A stretch of DNA of 64,000 nucleotides, taken from positions 9,710,262 to 9,774,261 of the forward strand of contig NW_024037055.1 in assembly GCF_015706575.1 (NCBI RefSeq), written 5' to 3'. The notes under the pieces were generated by a model. It was not told where the DNA came from. It worked only from the letters and a program-made list of their open reading frames with translations, and ran no database searches. Both the position numbers and the translations under genes were made by a program. Source of the DNA: Patiria miniata (lineage: Eukaryota; Echinodermata; Asteroidea; Valvatida; Asterinidae). Shown here piece after piece: positions 24,301 through 39,300 of the stretch; position 1 is the first letter of the stretch, and each line of letters starts with the position of its first letter.

Positions 24301-27300
24301 CCGCCCTTCCCCAAATCCTATTTGAGCGAGAGGAGTGGACAAGTTGACAATCATCCATAGGATATATGGAGGAGGAGAAGCTAGCGTCTTTGAACCAAGT
24401 CTCTGGGAACCCATTGATTAGTCTGGGCTCGGTGTAGCAGCAATAAACTCAAATCTCTTACGGTTATCCAGAAACGAGCTATCAGAATTTGCAGTCTCTC
24501 TCAACCTCGTGATCACACCGCACCTCTCTTTGTTAAATTAAACACTCTTACTCTATGTGACATTAATAATCTTCAAACCGGAGTATTTATGTATAAACAT
24601 ACTAATAATCCACTTCCTCGCACATTTTCCTCTCATTTCACGTCCGTTAGCGACACCCACCACCACTGCACTAGATCTCAAAAAAAATCTGAACTTACCT
24701 TACACTCGCACGTCTTTCTCGATTAACACCCTTCGATTCTCTGAACCTCGTTTGTGGAACTCTATCAACCAAGCTACTAAAAAAAAATCCTGTGTGGGAT
24801 GTTTTAAACGTGCCTATAAACAATTCCTAATCTCCCATTATGTAACATAGTTCTAAGTTCGTTTTCCCCCTTGTCGTCCCATTCCTACATTTTTGGGTTT
24901 AATGTCTGTCTGTATTACTTGTATGGTATGTCTTTCTGTCTGTCTGTCGTGGTGTCTCTCTGTCTGTCGTGGTGTCTTTTTGTCTGTCCGTTCTTTAAGC
25001 GTTTCGTCCATCTGCATTCGCCTTTGATTTGATTGGATTTCATTTTACATCACAAGTATTGTACTATTGACTTCTTCTGTTTTAATTAATTTAACTGATG
25101 CTTATTGTTCTTATTTAATTATTCTGAATGTAGTGTATACGTGTATATATCAAGGCCTTCCGTAACAAGCTATTGCTTCCCGTCAACCGGCCTCCATACA
25201 TTTGTTTAATTATCTTACCTATTATTATTTCTTACCTATTATTATTTCTTGTATACAGTTCTTGAATACTGTATTTTCTCTGCAATGTATGGAAATAAAT
25301 GTCTATCGAATTGAATTGAATTGAATTGAATTGAAAATTGAATTGATACGTGTGCAATCACTGCTCATGTTCCATTCTCCTGCACTAGGGAAAGTACTGC
25401 CCAAACCCAGTCGCAAAGGCGTACGTTTCAACAACTGCAGAATTGGTTCCTCAGTCAACTTCATCTCAACCGCAAAAAAAGCTATCTAAAAATGTAGTTT
25501 AAACTTTCCGCTCTTAGTTTTCGTTTTTACATTGTCCATGCTGCCAGTCCCCAGGATTTACAGAACAAGTAAAGCAAGTGCCCTGATCATCAGTTTGAAT
25601 ATAACGTACCTTTTTTGAAAAGTTGTTGCCTTTACAATGATATAAAACTAAATTCAGGAAAGTAAAAAGATGACATACGACATTGTAAAAAAAATGGTAG
25701 ACAAACATAATAAAGACTCCTGTAAAGACCACTGAAACTCAGTAACCGTCGTTTGTTGTGGCAAATCCTGCACTACGGATATCTAGTCATCAAAGCTTGA
25801 CGAGAATATGATGATGTTATTTATGTATTAAAATGTTCTAGAGGGCTTGATCACCAATGCAACGTTGCACTAAGCCCTGAAATGTCGCTGGACTTTTGCA
25901 GACCCCAAACAACATTCTTGTGTATACCTCCAAATGTTGTTTTTTCCTGATCATTCTCCCCCATGGCAACCCGGTAGTATCCTGAGGTTAAGTCGAGGAC
26001 ACTTAAGTTCGTCGCTTAGTAGATCTTGTAGTGATTCATCGGTACGAAATAGAAGTAAGGAGTTTTTGCCCGTATAACTTAGTTTAGTCCCATATAATTG
26101 ACACACAATTGACAACTACCGGCGACGCACAAGGACTAACGCTCTCACGGAAGATAACTGCGTCAACGCGTTCCTACAAATGCTTTCGTTGACGGCTTGG
26201 AGGGGGAATTATAGGGTCAGGGCCTTAATGACCAACTCTGTGACTACCCCTGTTTGCTTGGCTTACAGTCCCTGGGGCCCTCCCTCTCCTCTGGTTTGAT
26301 GTCCCAGGTCTTGAGCTCAGTGAGCGTCATCTCTGGACATCGGTCAAAAAGATCACAAAAGAAATGTCGAAATCCCTGTTCTTCAAGCCGTCAACAAATT
26401 GCCCCTTCAGTATATTTGAGCTACATGCTGGTAAATGTTCTCTATCTGAAGCCGTCAAAAACAGGTGTTGAAGTGCCACAAGAAAAAGCGTAGTATGGTT
26501 TCATGTGGTTGTTGTCGCCTGTCAATCAGTCTGCGCTGTAATTCCCCTTCGTCAGCCCTTCTGAATAATGAATCATTTAAGTAGGCTAGTACATCTATTA
26601 AGTATTGCCGTAGCCTCGACCGTGGATGAGAAGAATAAAAGCAATTAAAAAGAGGAACATATTTCATATGCCCATTTTTGGGATAAATGCCTGCGTTCAT
26701 CTGACCTTGAACACAAAGACCAGGGGAGGGCAAGACTTTATTGTTGAAAGTCAAGCCTAGTTCCTGTATGGTTCAGCTACAACTTGCCTACTGTAGGTAG
26801 GCCTGTATATTTCCACAAATAAATGTATTGTTTTGTTGTGGAAGCACTCCACATAAGCTTTTAGTTTGCGAGTACGACAACGTGTACATGCGGGTACTCA
26901 TTGCATTTTGATTCTAGTGTGTGTCTGTTTTATTTTGTTTTTAACAGTTATGTGACAGCTTATAGGTGTTGTTCTGGATGGACTGGACATACAGGAAGTG
27001 GTTGCGTCACCCGTGAGTTGACGGCGTTTTTTTTTCAAGCAAACAATTTAAATGTAAATTTGAAAAAGATATACATTCAAACCTGTGAGGTAATATATAG
27101 TGTTTGGTCCCCAAAGAATTAATATAATTCCGATGATTTGCATCTGTGCTAGGCCCATTCCTTTTTTGTTTTTAGTAATCTTTCGCCTTTATTTCATGGT
27201 TACCAGCCGTTTGTTGGAATGGTTGTCCCAATGGAGGTACTTGTACTCGGCCTGAGTACTGCAGCAACTGTAACCGAGGCTTCTACTCTCCGCGTTGTAA

Positions 27301-30300
27301 TCGTAAGTGAAGACACAACTTGTTTTGCACATTTTTTTTTTAATCCTTCATCACTGGCATTGAATCTGGTTTTGCTTTTGCTTTTACTTTCGGTTTTTGG
27401 TTATGGGTTATTTTGGATTAGGATCGGTGTCTTTTGAATTGGTTTGTTTTGTTTTCGTCTTGATTTTTTTTGTTTTGTTTTTAATCTTTTGTGTTCAAAT
27501 ATTTTGTTTTGGTTGAACTTAAATGCGAATGTCCACATAACCTATCAGTAACAGGCAAACACACTGTGCAACAGCCCTCTTTCGTGTCAATGTCCCCTAT
27601 ATAAATACCGAATCATGCCCACACACATATATCGTTTGCCTCTATATAACAGTGATGTTGGCACCTCCTCTTAAACTAATAGTCTTATATTGGGTCAAGT
27701 CATATTGGGTGGTGCAGAATAATTACGTAAGTCAGGCGCCTGCGGCTTCGCCGGTCTAAATTTTTAGGCTTTTTGGGTAAAATGGAAATTTTAATCTGAA
27801 GCATTTTTTTCTCCATCTCATACCGCCCAAAACCATCCCAGCACTCTATGGTTTCATGGTTATGTGGTGGAGCAAATGAAATTGTATACGATCTAATACA
27901 TGTGCTAATTGGATTAAAAGTCACTTGAACGTAAAAAAAAAATATTTGTATTAATTGTAAGAGAACATACTTAAGTAAATACATTTATTATATTTTAAGG
28001 GCCTCTTACCTTCTCAAGATTTGCCCACCTCAGATTGCTGGCTGTTGTTCAAATACATTATGGGTAATATTTCTTTGTTTTCGTAGGTTGCACATCCATC
28101 ACACATTGTCTTGAGGTGTACTGCAGCACTTCCTCGGACCAGAGATGCGATAGATGTGATGGTGATTACGGCTCGTCTCTAGGATCAGCCTACAAAAAGT
28201 CCGGTGACATGAGACAGTGCATTAGTAAGTTTGCAGTTTTCAAAAAACATATTTTAAAAAAACACCTGGCTAATAAATTAATAAATAAATGAATTTCTGC
28301 ATGTAGTGGTTTCAAAACCTACGATATATAAGCTCAATCAATAAGCTTTCTTTTAGTGATGTTTCATTCAAATCACTCATATACTTAATTTATGGGCCAT
28401 TGCTGAGATTAGAACTACATTTTTGTTTATTTTTTTATGGACCAGATAACAAAAGAGCTCCCAATGAAAATAACTAACACACTCTGTCTTTGTGGGTAAC
28501 AGGAGTTCCCAAACAGACCCATTTATTGTAATGACCTTATAAAAACAGTGACTATACCCTTCACATGTTGAACAATCAACATCTTATAAAAATTACTAGT
28601 AGAATGAATTACAACTGAAGCAATGCTTTTTCGCATATACAGAAATCCACCTTAACTTAAAAATAAATTTTGTCTCGTAAGACATAACAAGGTATCATCC
28701 AAACCCAAAAGCTGATAAAAATGAGATTTTTTGAAAATATTCAATATGGAACTGCTTGCTCCTTGGTTAATCAACCCAAGAATTCATCACAATTTTAAAC
28801 AGTTTCCTGATTTGCAATGTTATTTGTCATAGAGCAATGTTCATGGAGGAGTGACAGCAATGCCTGCTACCCGGGGTCCTGCACTAATTGGCGGTGCACC
28901 TGCAGCAGTGGATTCTCAGAAGATGACTGTAGAACAAGTAGGCCCTAAGTGACGAATCAGTAGAGATATCCATACTGAATAAGCATAATCGAAGGTTTTT
29001 GAAACCCGATTCGTTGTATGCTTTGAGATTTTGTCTTCAAAATTTAAATCAAATTTCATATCGCATTATTGTATTTATGTAAGAGCCAGCCAATTCCAAC
29101 TGCCATTTTCTAAGGTTTAATTGTAGCTTTAAAAAACGTGGATAAAGAAAATTTAAGTTTAGGAAAAGTACCATTTTTACTTGAGAAAAATGTGATGATT
29201 GAATGGAACTTATCACCAACATGTTACTTTAATCAGCATCAAATTTACAAAACGAAACCTACAAGGACAGTGGACGCTGTTCAGCTACACTACAAACCCA
29301 TTTGATGTAAACCAAATCCGTCAACTGACCATAGATTAGCTGTCGTTCGGGGCGTTGGCACGACCAACCATATCGCTCACGAACCCGTTAGCAACAACAT
29401 CAAGGCCGATTCGTATTTCGCTCGTACCCCCCCCCCCCCCCCCCCCCCCCCTGCAAACAGGACGCTGGGATACTCTGATGAACTTCACAGAATCTTGTGA
29501 AGGAAGTGGCCTATGACCTATGTATAAAGCATCTGGCTGCAGCTGTTCAAGACTGCAGTTAGACAATGTGCAAAATGCTATCCGAAAACTTCCCATAGAA
29601 ATGCGCACATTCCATACCGGATGTGATTTCTGTTTCATGGCGGACCATGTGGACACAATTTTGAGCGTCGCGTAATGCAATCCGACCGTTCGTGATTCGA
29701 AACGGAGCCTGAGCAAGTGACGGGAATTGTAAATTTACAACACAGATAAGTTTTACAGAATTTCCTACATTATTTCGCTTTTCAACCAGAAAAAAAACAT
29801 CTCTAAACTGGAATAAAAGAGTAATGAATCACTCTTAACGGCCGTTTCAAACCTTGCAGAGTCATGACCTTAATGACGCGCAGGTCACTGGTCACGCAAA
29901 ATCCCACCAATCAGAGCGTGAATTCATCAGAGTATCCCAGAGTCCTGTTTGCAGGGCGGGGTGTACGAGCGAAGATTCGTATGGGTTGTGTAATGCGCGC
30001 GCACCTGTTTGACCTAATATATGCGGCGCACATTTACAACATTTCATAGTAATTCTGAACCAAACTTTTAAATTTCTTCCAGTAGCACACAAGATGCAGC
30101 AAAACTTTTGTGCAGTTTTACTGGTCAGCTGTTTTGTGGTGTCAGTATTTTGGGGGGGGATGTAGGCAATTTGCCTAGACGTTGTTTTTCACGGGTCCAT
30201 GGGCGATGTGGTTGGTCATGATGACGCCCTCTCGTGGCGGTGGGTTAATTATCGCGGCGGCGGGTTATCGAGTATCAAACAAACAACGTCTAGCCCCTAG

Positions 30301-33300
30301 ACTAACCAGAGATTCACCCGCATCAAAAGCTTCTGACCTCAGCCGTACTTTTTTACGAGTCGGTATTGTAGGCAGACAAACTATTATACATATGAAATGA
30401 CCCAGTATCAGTAGTATCATGAGTATTATAATAATCCTTCGTTTTAGTGGGCATCAGTCAAGCACCAGTGCTATCAGAGCACCGAGCCACCCTCGTCATG
30501 GGAGCAACCACGCTGGAATCACCTACGGTCCTGAACAGTACAGACACCGTCTACACCAACGGAGCCAATTTCACAAACATCACTATCCAGTGGGTTAGCT
30601 CTTACCAGCCCACTGGACTACCAAGCCTGAGTAGTGGTGGACATCCATACATCCATAGTGTCCGGATGGGTGTTGTGGATGCAGGGGTGACAGCCGTTGT
30701 GAATCGTAAGCTAATTTACTAGAATGTTAACAACGTACGCTTTTGCAATTAATATCACTATACAGTCTTCAAAAGCAATCATACCGTTCGGCTACACCAC
30801 GGATACAAACTGATCCCCGTTACTGTAGAGCTTAGCAAAACATTATTCCATTTTTTTCTCCAAAATATCTATGCCAAGACCCCTGTTGAATTGGTTTGTG
30901 TATGTACATGACCAAGTTTTATCAAGATGACGTACTCTGCCCGCACCTGTTGCATACCTTATATTGTTGGTTTTTTTTCCTTTTACTTTCCCCTATGAGT
31001 GTAATTAGGGTCTCGGGGTGGACATGCCACACTATTGTGTGGAGCAGTTAAATAGCAGTTAAACTCATAGTTAGGCCTATCTCAATGATAATTTTAAACT
31101 TTGGCCATGCATTTCAAGCAAACCACTCAATAAAAACGTACAGTCCTTAAACAAAACATTGCTAACAGATTATGTATAATTTGAATGAACCCTTATAGAC
31201 AACAACTTTTGGTCCAATAAGAATAAACTGGGTTTTTTTTTTATTTCCCTTTTTTATTTCATTTTTCTGACGCACTTCTCCAGGGGTTCAGGGAGAAACC
31301 TATTCAATAGGCTCGTGGCAGTGTATACCAACGAGTGGACCGTCCTTCAATCAAGACCAGCCAAAAACAGACTTGGTACACTGTGAATACACATTCACTC
31401 TTGACCTCAATGTTTGGACACCAACAACAGGAGATATGTAAGTCTGTAAGGTATATTGTTTAAATGCACCAGAAATACTAGGTAATTTTATGTTAATACT
31501 GTCCAGAAATGAAACCAAGAATTCCTCAATGGCACTCTGAGTGCAGTTAAGAGAAAAATAATAAGAGGATGGGGAAACGGGAATGAGCAATTGTAAAAGT
31601 TGCAGGAAAATTATAAAACTCTCGTGATCTGGTCGGCCCTGATGATCTAATTCACTTGTCTGCTGGGGTGGAATTCGAGCACAGGTTGTCGTGGTGACAA
31701 AAAGAAAACCATATGTGCCTAGCTCTTTGTGCCAACCCAATTCCTCTCAAATTTTTGTGTGTTATTTGTGTTTTACGCTGAATGATAATTATCCTAGACT
31801 TAGAATTTTGAAAGTTTGATCTAACACTTCTATGGTATTACAGACTGAGGTGTAATGTATCTTCAACCAGTGGCGGCTACATGAAACTTTACAACCGAGA
31901 CAGCGATAGCCGAATCATCACCCGGTATTACAGCGGCAGCACAAGCTACGGCAGCCCGTCTTTCACTTTTGACTTCGTTCAGCCGTACCACTGCGTGGAT
32001 GGCAGTGGCTGTAGGGACACAATGCTGGACACGGAGAATGTTGTTTTACAGGTTCGCGTTTATCTATATGTTTTCCTGGCTATTTTAAAACATTTTTTCG
32101 TTTGAATTCACCAATTCTTATATTCAAATTCGTTGAGCAGCATGGATTTAGTGCACTTCCAGTCTTTAATTTCGTCTTTTGTCCGACAATTTCAAAGATA
32201 GTCTAACTTGAACACATTCAAACAATGAACACACGTTTTCGACGAACGGGAGCAGCCAAAACCAATTATGAAGCGCGCGGACGGGGACGGTTTTCTGACT
32301 GATGGTTGTGGGGGCTAGTTTTTTTTTTTTAAATGAGCGATCTGATTGGATAGATTTTGTCTCAATTCATATTATACAAACGTATCATGATAACTTAATA
32401 GTGCGAGGTCAATTAGTAAATCTTTCGAATCATCTGGACAGGGTACAATACGACGATGAACGGTAGTAAGACTACCCTGGCTAGCGAAGATTATTTAGAG
32501 TATGCATTTGGCGCGTTATATGTAGAAAACAAAGGCCCGATATGTCAAGAAAACGACAGGATTGTGAATCATTTTAATCTAAAAAAAAAAAAAAATTATT
32601 ATCCAGTTTATTTTCTGAACAGGCAACAATAGATGTAACCTGGGATGGCTGGTCAGACAGTGTGGCTGGCATCAAGGACTACCGTCTGGAAGTGCGACAG
32701 TTGTCAGGTAGCCATGGCGATGAGATGACAGAAATCTTTGACAGCGACCCCATTTTCTCTGGGGTAACGAACTCTGGTCAGAATGTCACCTTGCCGCACG
32801 TTGGTAAGCCTAACGAGGATCAGTTAATATCGTGCCAAGTATTGTGCCAAACTGTTTTTTATAATTCACTGGGCATTTATCGTGTATTCGCGATTGATGG
32901 AAATCAATATTAGGTTTTGCCCTTCACCGACGTATAAACACTGTACTTGTATACTCAGTGTGTTACCTCCTAGACGCAAATTCCATCGTGTGAACAGTTC
33001 AATTGCAGTATTCGCTGCAGATTCGAAGCAGCCAACAGATCCTGCAAGCTAGGTAGACTATGCGATATTAAAAAAAGGGCTCATGAAGGGCAAGAAGAGG
33101 CATTTTCGAGTAGAAGTTGGTAACATAGCTATTTTACCTAATTCGGAGGTGCTAAATCTGAAAATGATGGTTACAAAGCTGGATTTTTAGTGAAAATATG
33201 CCTAATTTGCATAAATCTTAAATACCATTCAAGTAATTTATTTGTTCCCATATTTGGGTATATTTTTTATTATGTTAGTTTTTTGAAAAATGCATTTGGA

Positions 33301-36300
33301 TGATTCTACTTACACTTTAATAACATGTTCTTCAGCATATAAGTGACTAAATGATTATGAGGACATAGTAACAATCCAAAGTGGATACTATTACACTCTT
33401 AGGTTGCGCGAATTTACCTTGTCTCCAGATATCATCAAGTAGTATTGCCAAACGTCAGTATTGATGAGCTTGGTCAAGACGATTACTGGAGTAAATTGAT
33501 TAACATTAAATAATTTAGAATGCGTCTGGACTATGCGTTTGTTTTCACCCCCTATAGGCTACGTTAGTCATGAAGAAGGAGATTGAACCATCATCCAATT
33601 TGTTTTAGTTTTTATTTTGTGTTTTTTATTCAGTAAAGTTTACTAAGATAGCCAGGAAAACATTTTTAATGCTAGGAATGGATAGAAAAGTGACTCAAAC
33701 TGTAAAGACCACCATTTTGCGATCCTAGAAGCATGTTAAGCTCCTTTAACTGCCTTAAAGTACATTTTTGCGACGTATTCAGGTTTTAGCTGTATGTCTT
33801 TGGTCGAAGTTTACGTGTTTTATGTTGGTAATTGTTTTAACTTATTGTCTTCATACTCTCTGGAGAGACAGTTATAAAAGCATCTCTGTCTTTCTTGGTC
33901 AACCCGACAGGCGTTTACTCCGTCGTCCTCGGTGTCTATGACAACGCGGGCAATGTCAAACATAGCAGACGCTTTGTGTTCTTTGACGATAATGAAAGTG
34001 ACGTTACGTTCACGCAGAGAAACGCGTCTGTGCGTGTACTCTCAGCCACGGCAGAAACCGACTATGTCTGGCTGACCCACCTGGACTCCCTCGCAGGGAC
34101 GACATCTGTGCACCTTGATTGGACAAACCGTTTTATCAATGTAGATCATCTCAACCAAGGTTTATTAAAACCAGTTGGGTCCTATGTCCCTGCAACAATC
34201 CATCCTGGTGAGTTTAGCACTTCTCTTTACGATCGAAAATGCTGGACAAGATTACAATAAATCGGTGGAGAAAAAAAACAATTAGGATGGCTTTCTTTTT
34301 TAAGTTTAAACCACTTTTTGAAACACGTTTATCACTTTCAATTACGATTTACTTTGTATCCGCTTAACTGCTGCCAATGTACTGCAGTTCATGAATCAGG
34401 GTAGCCGATTGCACATTCTATTGTTTAAATGCACGAGTTAACATAACCATTTGACTTTTTACTTCAGACAAATGTTGTCGCAACGTTTAGCAGTTGTTTG
34501 CTTATTATGCAGCATTTTGAAAACACGCACCGGCATGCGAAAAATCAATGTGTGTACCGATGCCACGTAATTGTCTGTAAGTTCTGATATTGATACAACT
34601 AAATGCCACAAATGCGTACTGAATTGCGTAATATTCATCAGTGCTCCACTTTATCATGAAAGCCGAGCTTGTAGGCGTTATTTGTATTTCGTTATTATCG
34701 TTTGCTCATAGTCATAATGGGCTATTTTCCCATTCGTCTTGTTTGCAAGGTTATGATTGCTTGAGAAGTATAGGTACCATTTGGGGGTAAGATGGGGGTG
34801 TTATGGGCGTAGGGTGGGGGTAGGGTGGGGTTGCTATTATCCAATGAAAGCTCTCTAATAGTGAACGTAAATATTTGCACTCATCCCTCTCCACATTATT
34901 GATTCCACGAAGTTTAAATGCGTAATTATTTAGAAGAAGACACTGCCTTGATGAGAATCGATCAAGATGTTCCCTATCACTGGTTGCATGTGAGCATTGT
35001 GAACAATCACATGTACATGATAAGCAAAGATTGCATCTCTCTGTGGTAACTTGTGGCATATGCATTTGAAATTGCTGAGCCTTCATTTCTTGTCAACAGG
35101 GAGGTGCAAAAAAAGAAGGAAACCCACCTCTGACAGCTATTTTCACCTTCTTGTTGAGCATAATATTTCCTCAAAAAAATCAATTAAAATGGTATTAAAA
35201 TATTGATCTTTAAACATCAGTGACGAAAAAAATGATTGCAAATGCATATTCAGTCTCTGAGATATGGTAGTTTAAAAATACCATGTACCGAACCCGTTTG
35301 TATACGGACGGCTTTATTCCATCCGCTCGGCTTGACTGAGCTTCGGAGCTTGATTTGAAGACAAAACAAAAGTACACCGGACTGAAACGTGGACAACAGT
35401 AATTTTGGTGACTTGTATTCACATTAGCATAATAACACCCTTCTTGTAATTTTTTTAACGATTTTTTTTTTACCATGTATGGTTGAAGAGCTATATTTCG
35501 CTACTTTATAACAGAGAACAGTTTAAATGAGTTAAGTAAGTAGGTTAACATTCCTGTCAAAGTAGTTTTCCTTGTTGTTGCATCACCCTGAAGATTATGA
35601 CCAGAACTTTGGACTTCGTGGCCGTGCAGCCATCCCCAATGCCTTTGGCGTGACAGAATTCCGCGTGTTATATGACATTGACCACAGCGGTGGCAGGACC
35701 ACTGTCAACGTGAGTGACGACAACTCAGACCACTGGAGCAGTGAAGGCGTAACTACGCAAGCGACTTATGACGTGACCCTAGTAGACGGCGATTCGATTC
35801 GGTTCTGGGTGGAGGCCAGGGACCTGGCTGGTCACTTTCTGAGGGACAGTGTGTTGGTGCACGCTGATGCCTCCCCGCCTGTCATTGAAGACTTCTGGCT
35901 GGTACGGGACGGGGAGGTGAACGTGGCCGTTCATAATTCAGAGGATCTGCATGAGATGAGGTAGGTTTCCCTTTTTTATTGTCCATCATAAAATACCAAA
36001 ATAACCCGTCCTTAATTATTCTTAACTTAGCAGCCAGGTTTTATAGACTTAGTAGATCGGCCATTCCTTCCAGACCATCTAATAATATGCAGACTGTCCT
36101 TTGCAAGTATACACTCTAAAAAAGCATTAGTCAGATTTGACTAGAAACCAGTTAAATTTGACTAACCATTCAGGGTCAGCTGGGTGCAACTGAAAATCAG
36201 TCAATCTGACTAGATTTTTCTAGTCAGTATTACTGACTTTGGAAAAATAGTTATGCAAATAACTGAAATTGGAGTCCAACCCAACTACTTTTTGTAGTCA

Positions 36301-39300
36301 TGGTATAAAAATTTGCATGTTTAACTAAATTCCTAGTCAATTTTCAATAACTAGGAAAAACAGTCAATATTTTGACTAAGTTGTTTTAAGAGTGTATAAT
36401 TTGTATGCAGACACCGAATGGCTTAGCATATCTGCATAGACTTAATGTTTCCGCTGGAAAATCGTCACAGTATGGAACTGACCAATCACTTGTACAAAAT
36501 AAAACTTATTAGTTAAATGCCTGAACAAAATTAGGCCAAAACCGACAATTTACCAACGGCTTGGCGTATGTATGGCGTATTATGGAAGTATGTTTATACC
36601 CCCGACCAAGTTCATTAATTAAGACTTTTCTTGTTGAAAATCATGTTTCCTCAACGTTGCCTATTCTTCTTCCACATCCAGTATTGCATTCAGAGCTTAT
36701 GACATTCACAGCGGCGTAAGAACCATTGAATTGCGTCTATTTGACAATCACACTGGGGGAGAGATGGAACTTGACCATCAAACAGTCCCAGCGAGGAAAA
36801 TCAATACGGTACGGTAATATCATCATTGAAATGTCCACAGTAAACACCCATCATCGGTACGGTTTTTTCACTGTTGCGGCGCAGTTATACCGCAATGTTA
36901 CCAGCACACATGCCCGATTCCGTTCCATAATGGTCAGATAATTATTATCAGTCACATGATGACCAGTCGCATGATTATTATTGCAGCTGCAAATTTTTAA
37001 TCATATGACTTCTTTTGTGACTTTTGTGACTTCTTCATATGACTTCTGTTGGGATAACATAACTATCGCGTTGGGTGAAATCGGAGTGCTTCTCGCACAC
37101 CATTCCGATGGCATCGGATCCAGTGCAATCTGATGCGAAAAAATTGAACAGGTTTTATTTCATCCGGTCACGCGGTATACGGTAAGATCGGCTCGATTTT
37201 TTTTAGCGCAAAAAATCTGTACAATGGCCCGCTGATGATGTAGTGTACCGGTAAAACCGGAAAGGTGTGCGCTGGGTTTTAGCAAAAGGTGTTATATTTT
37301 GAAAAAAGGGCAAGCTTTCTTTGCTTTATTTGTATTGTTACTTTCCACAGAATGACGAGGACTGCGATCCTGTCAGCTGTATGTGTGTTCCCACCGGTGA
37401 CTGTTATGCCGTAGACTATGATTTCCATCCAAAGCAGTTCAGTACGACACATGACTACGACTACTTTATCAAGCTGACCATTAGCAATCATGCAAAACTG
37501 GACACCACCCAGACAATCAAGGTATTTTGGCCTCGTTTGCAATAGTCCAGCTCTTTCAAGTAAGTTTATAGCTTGATATGTCTAATCAACTTCACTCGTA
37601 ATATGACCCACAGGTAACAATCGACACATCAGCCCCTCAAGCCGGCGTGGTGCATGATGGGTTACGTGGATCCAATGAGGTAGACTTTCAGGAAGGCAAT
37701 GATCTCTCAGCTCACTGGGAGGGGTTCTTTGACAAGGAGAGTGGGGTCAAGTTCTACCAGTATTTGTTTGACAAATTCTGCTGGATGAACGAGACATCGA
37801 TTGGAAGCGTCAGTGATTATGTAAGTTGTTTGTCGATTATTAGCGACATGTGTAAGCTACATGCAATTCTCATTGCTTGCATTCCGTTACTAACACTGCT
37901 ACAATTATCTTCAATTAACTGTAGTCTCTATACAATTAACAAAATAGTCTCTCCCAAATACGAAATAAGTACTATCCTTTATAGTTTCGGTTTGCGGTAA
38001 CATCATGTGGTAATAACTACTGCCGCATAGTAGATTTAGATGTTATACGAACAGTCCTGCTTAGTTCTAAAGATAACTTGTCCTGCTTATGATCTAGTGT
38101 CGCTAAGTAGGTCGGCGCCGGGACTTCTCGCAATTATCTTAGCTAAGCTGAGGCTGATTGAGATAAGTTTTAATCTCAACGTTTCAACCAGCCTGCTCTA
38201 GTCATCGTCAGGACACTGAGGAGAGTTGGAGATGCTACTCCTTCAGTAGGCTGTGTTAGGATTGAGAGTGTAAATGGGAAGTGTTGTGATTGGCGCTTGA
38301 GTTATAGGATTCTGATTGGTTGTCTGCTGGGCATTGTGTTTGAGTGGTATGCCCGTTGGTGGCCTGTTCGCTCAAGTATGTCAGTTGGCTGTTAGCCCTG
38401 AGTGTAGCAGCAAGGTATACTGAATGCCACATGTTAAACCTATTTTTTGTGGTACAGTGTCATGTTTGTGGATCTCAATAGATTCTCTGATGCGACGGGT
38501 TTAGCAATGTTTTCTCTTGGGCAACAGTTCCTCTCTGTGGCCGTTGACTATGTACGCTATCTTTTAGTTTCATATGGCTGGTCCAAATTTTTGGACTGAA
38601 AATGGTACTTACTATGCTAATTAATATTTCTTGTTTTATTTTAGATGATGAGGACCACTTCGACTTATGTAAGTTGGACAGCGCCCTCACCTGGCCCATA
38701 CTACGTAACCGTCATTGCATTCAACCGAGCTATGGAACCTTCAGAGGCCGTGTGTTCCGACGGTGTCGTTGTTGATACTAGTCCTCCAAAGCTGACCCAG
38801 ATTGCTATCAGCTTCGTCCGGATGTGGCCTCGTCTAGCTAAGGATGTTGAGGGTCGGGCGTGGTTCATCAACGAGCATCGCATGAAGATGGAGTTGATTA
38901 ATGCCTCTAGTGACTGTAGGTAGGGAAGAGAATGCCCATATACTTGCCTTTATTTCGGATAACACAGGCGGTGAGAAATTAGGCCCCTTTTTGTTATTGC
39001 CTCTCAAATGTATATGTTCCTTTGCAGAGTGCAGCTGACTGTTGCACTTCATTAATACATGTAGTTTTAAATACCAAAGAATTGCATGTACTTGTATGTG
39101 TTAGCCGATTAATGTAATTGTACCAACAGTTCCAAGGCTGCCCTGGTAGAAGATTTGTCTGTTTATCCTGAGATGTCTGCCACCAATGACACCACAGAAA
39201 ACCCTCAAGGAGACTTAGACTGCAAGTGGATCAGAGATGTTCAGCAGCAGTTCTTCATTCCCACTGACAAGCATGTACGAATGATCACTTGTTTGTCCCC

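Larger units (their letters stand above)
361..26947 (+). other. 26.6-kb intron inside the EMI domain
   Basis: From the GTAAGC donor after exon 1 to the TTTTTAACAG acceptor of exon 2. No host exon was recognised inside it; coding-like stretches are all transposon-derived and are listed separately. It is far longer than the other introns of the gene (about 0.1-1.8 kb). Confidence 0.65.

Noticed and set aside
37279-37542. Minus-strand 87-residue ORF
   Set aside because: Antisense shadow of exon 13 of the large gene.
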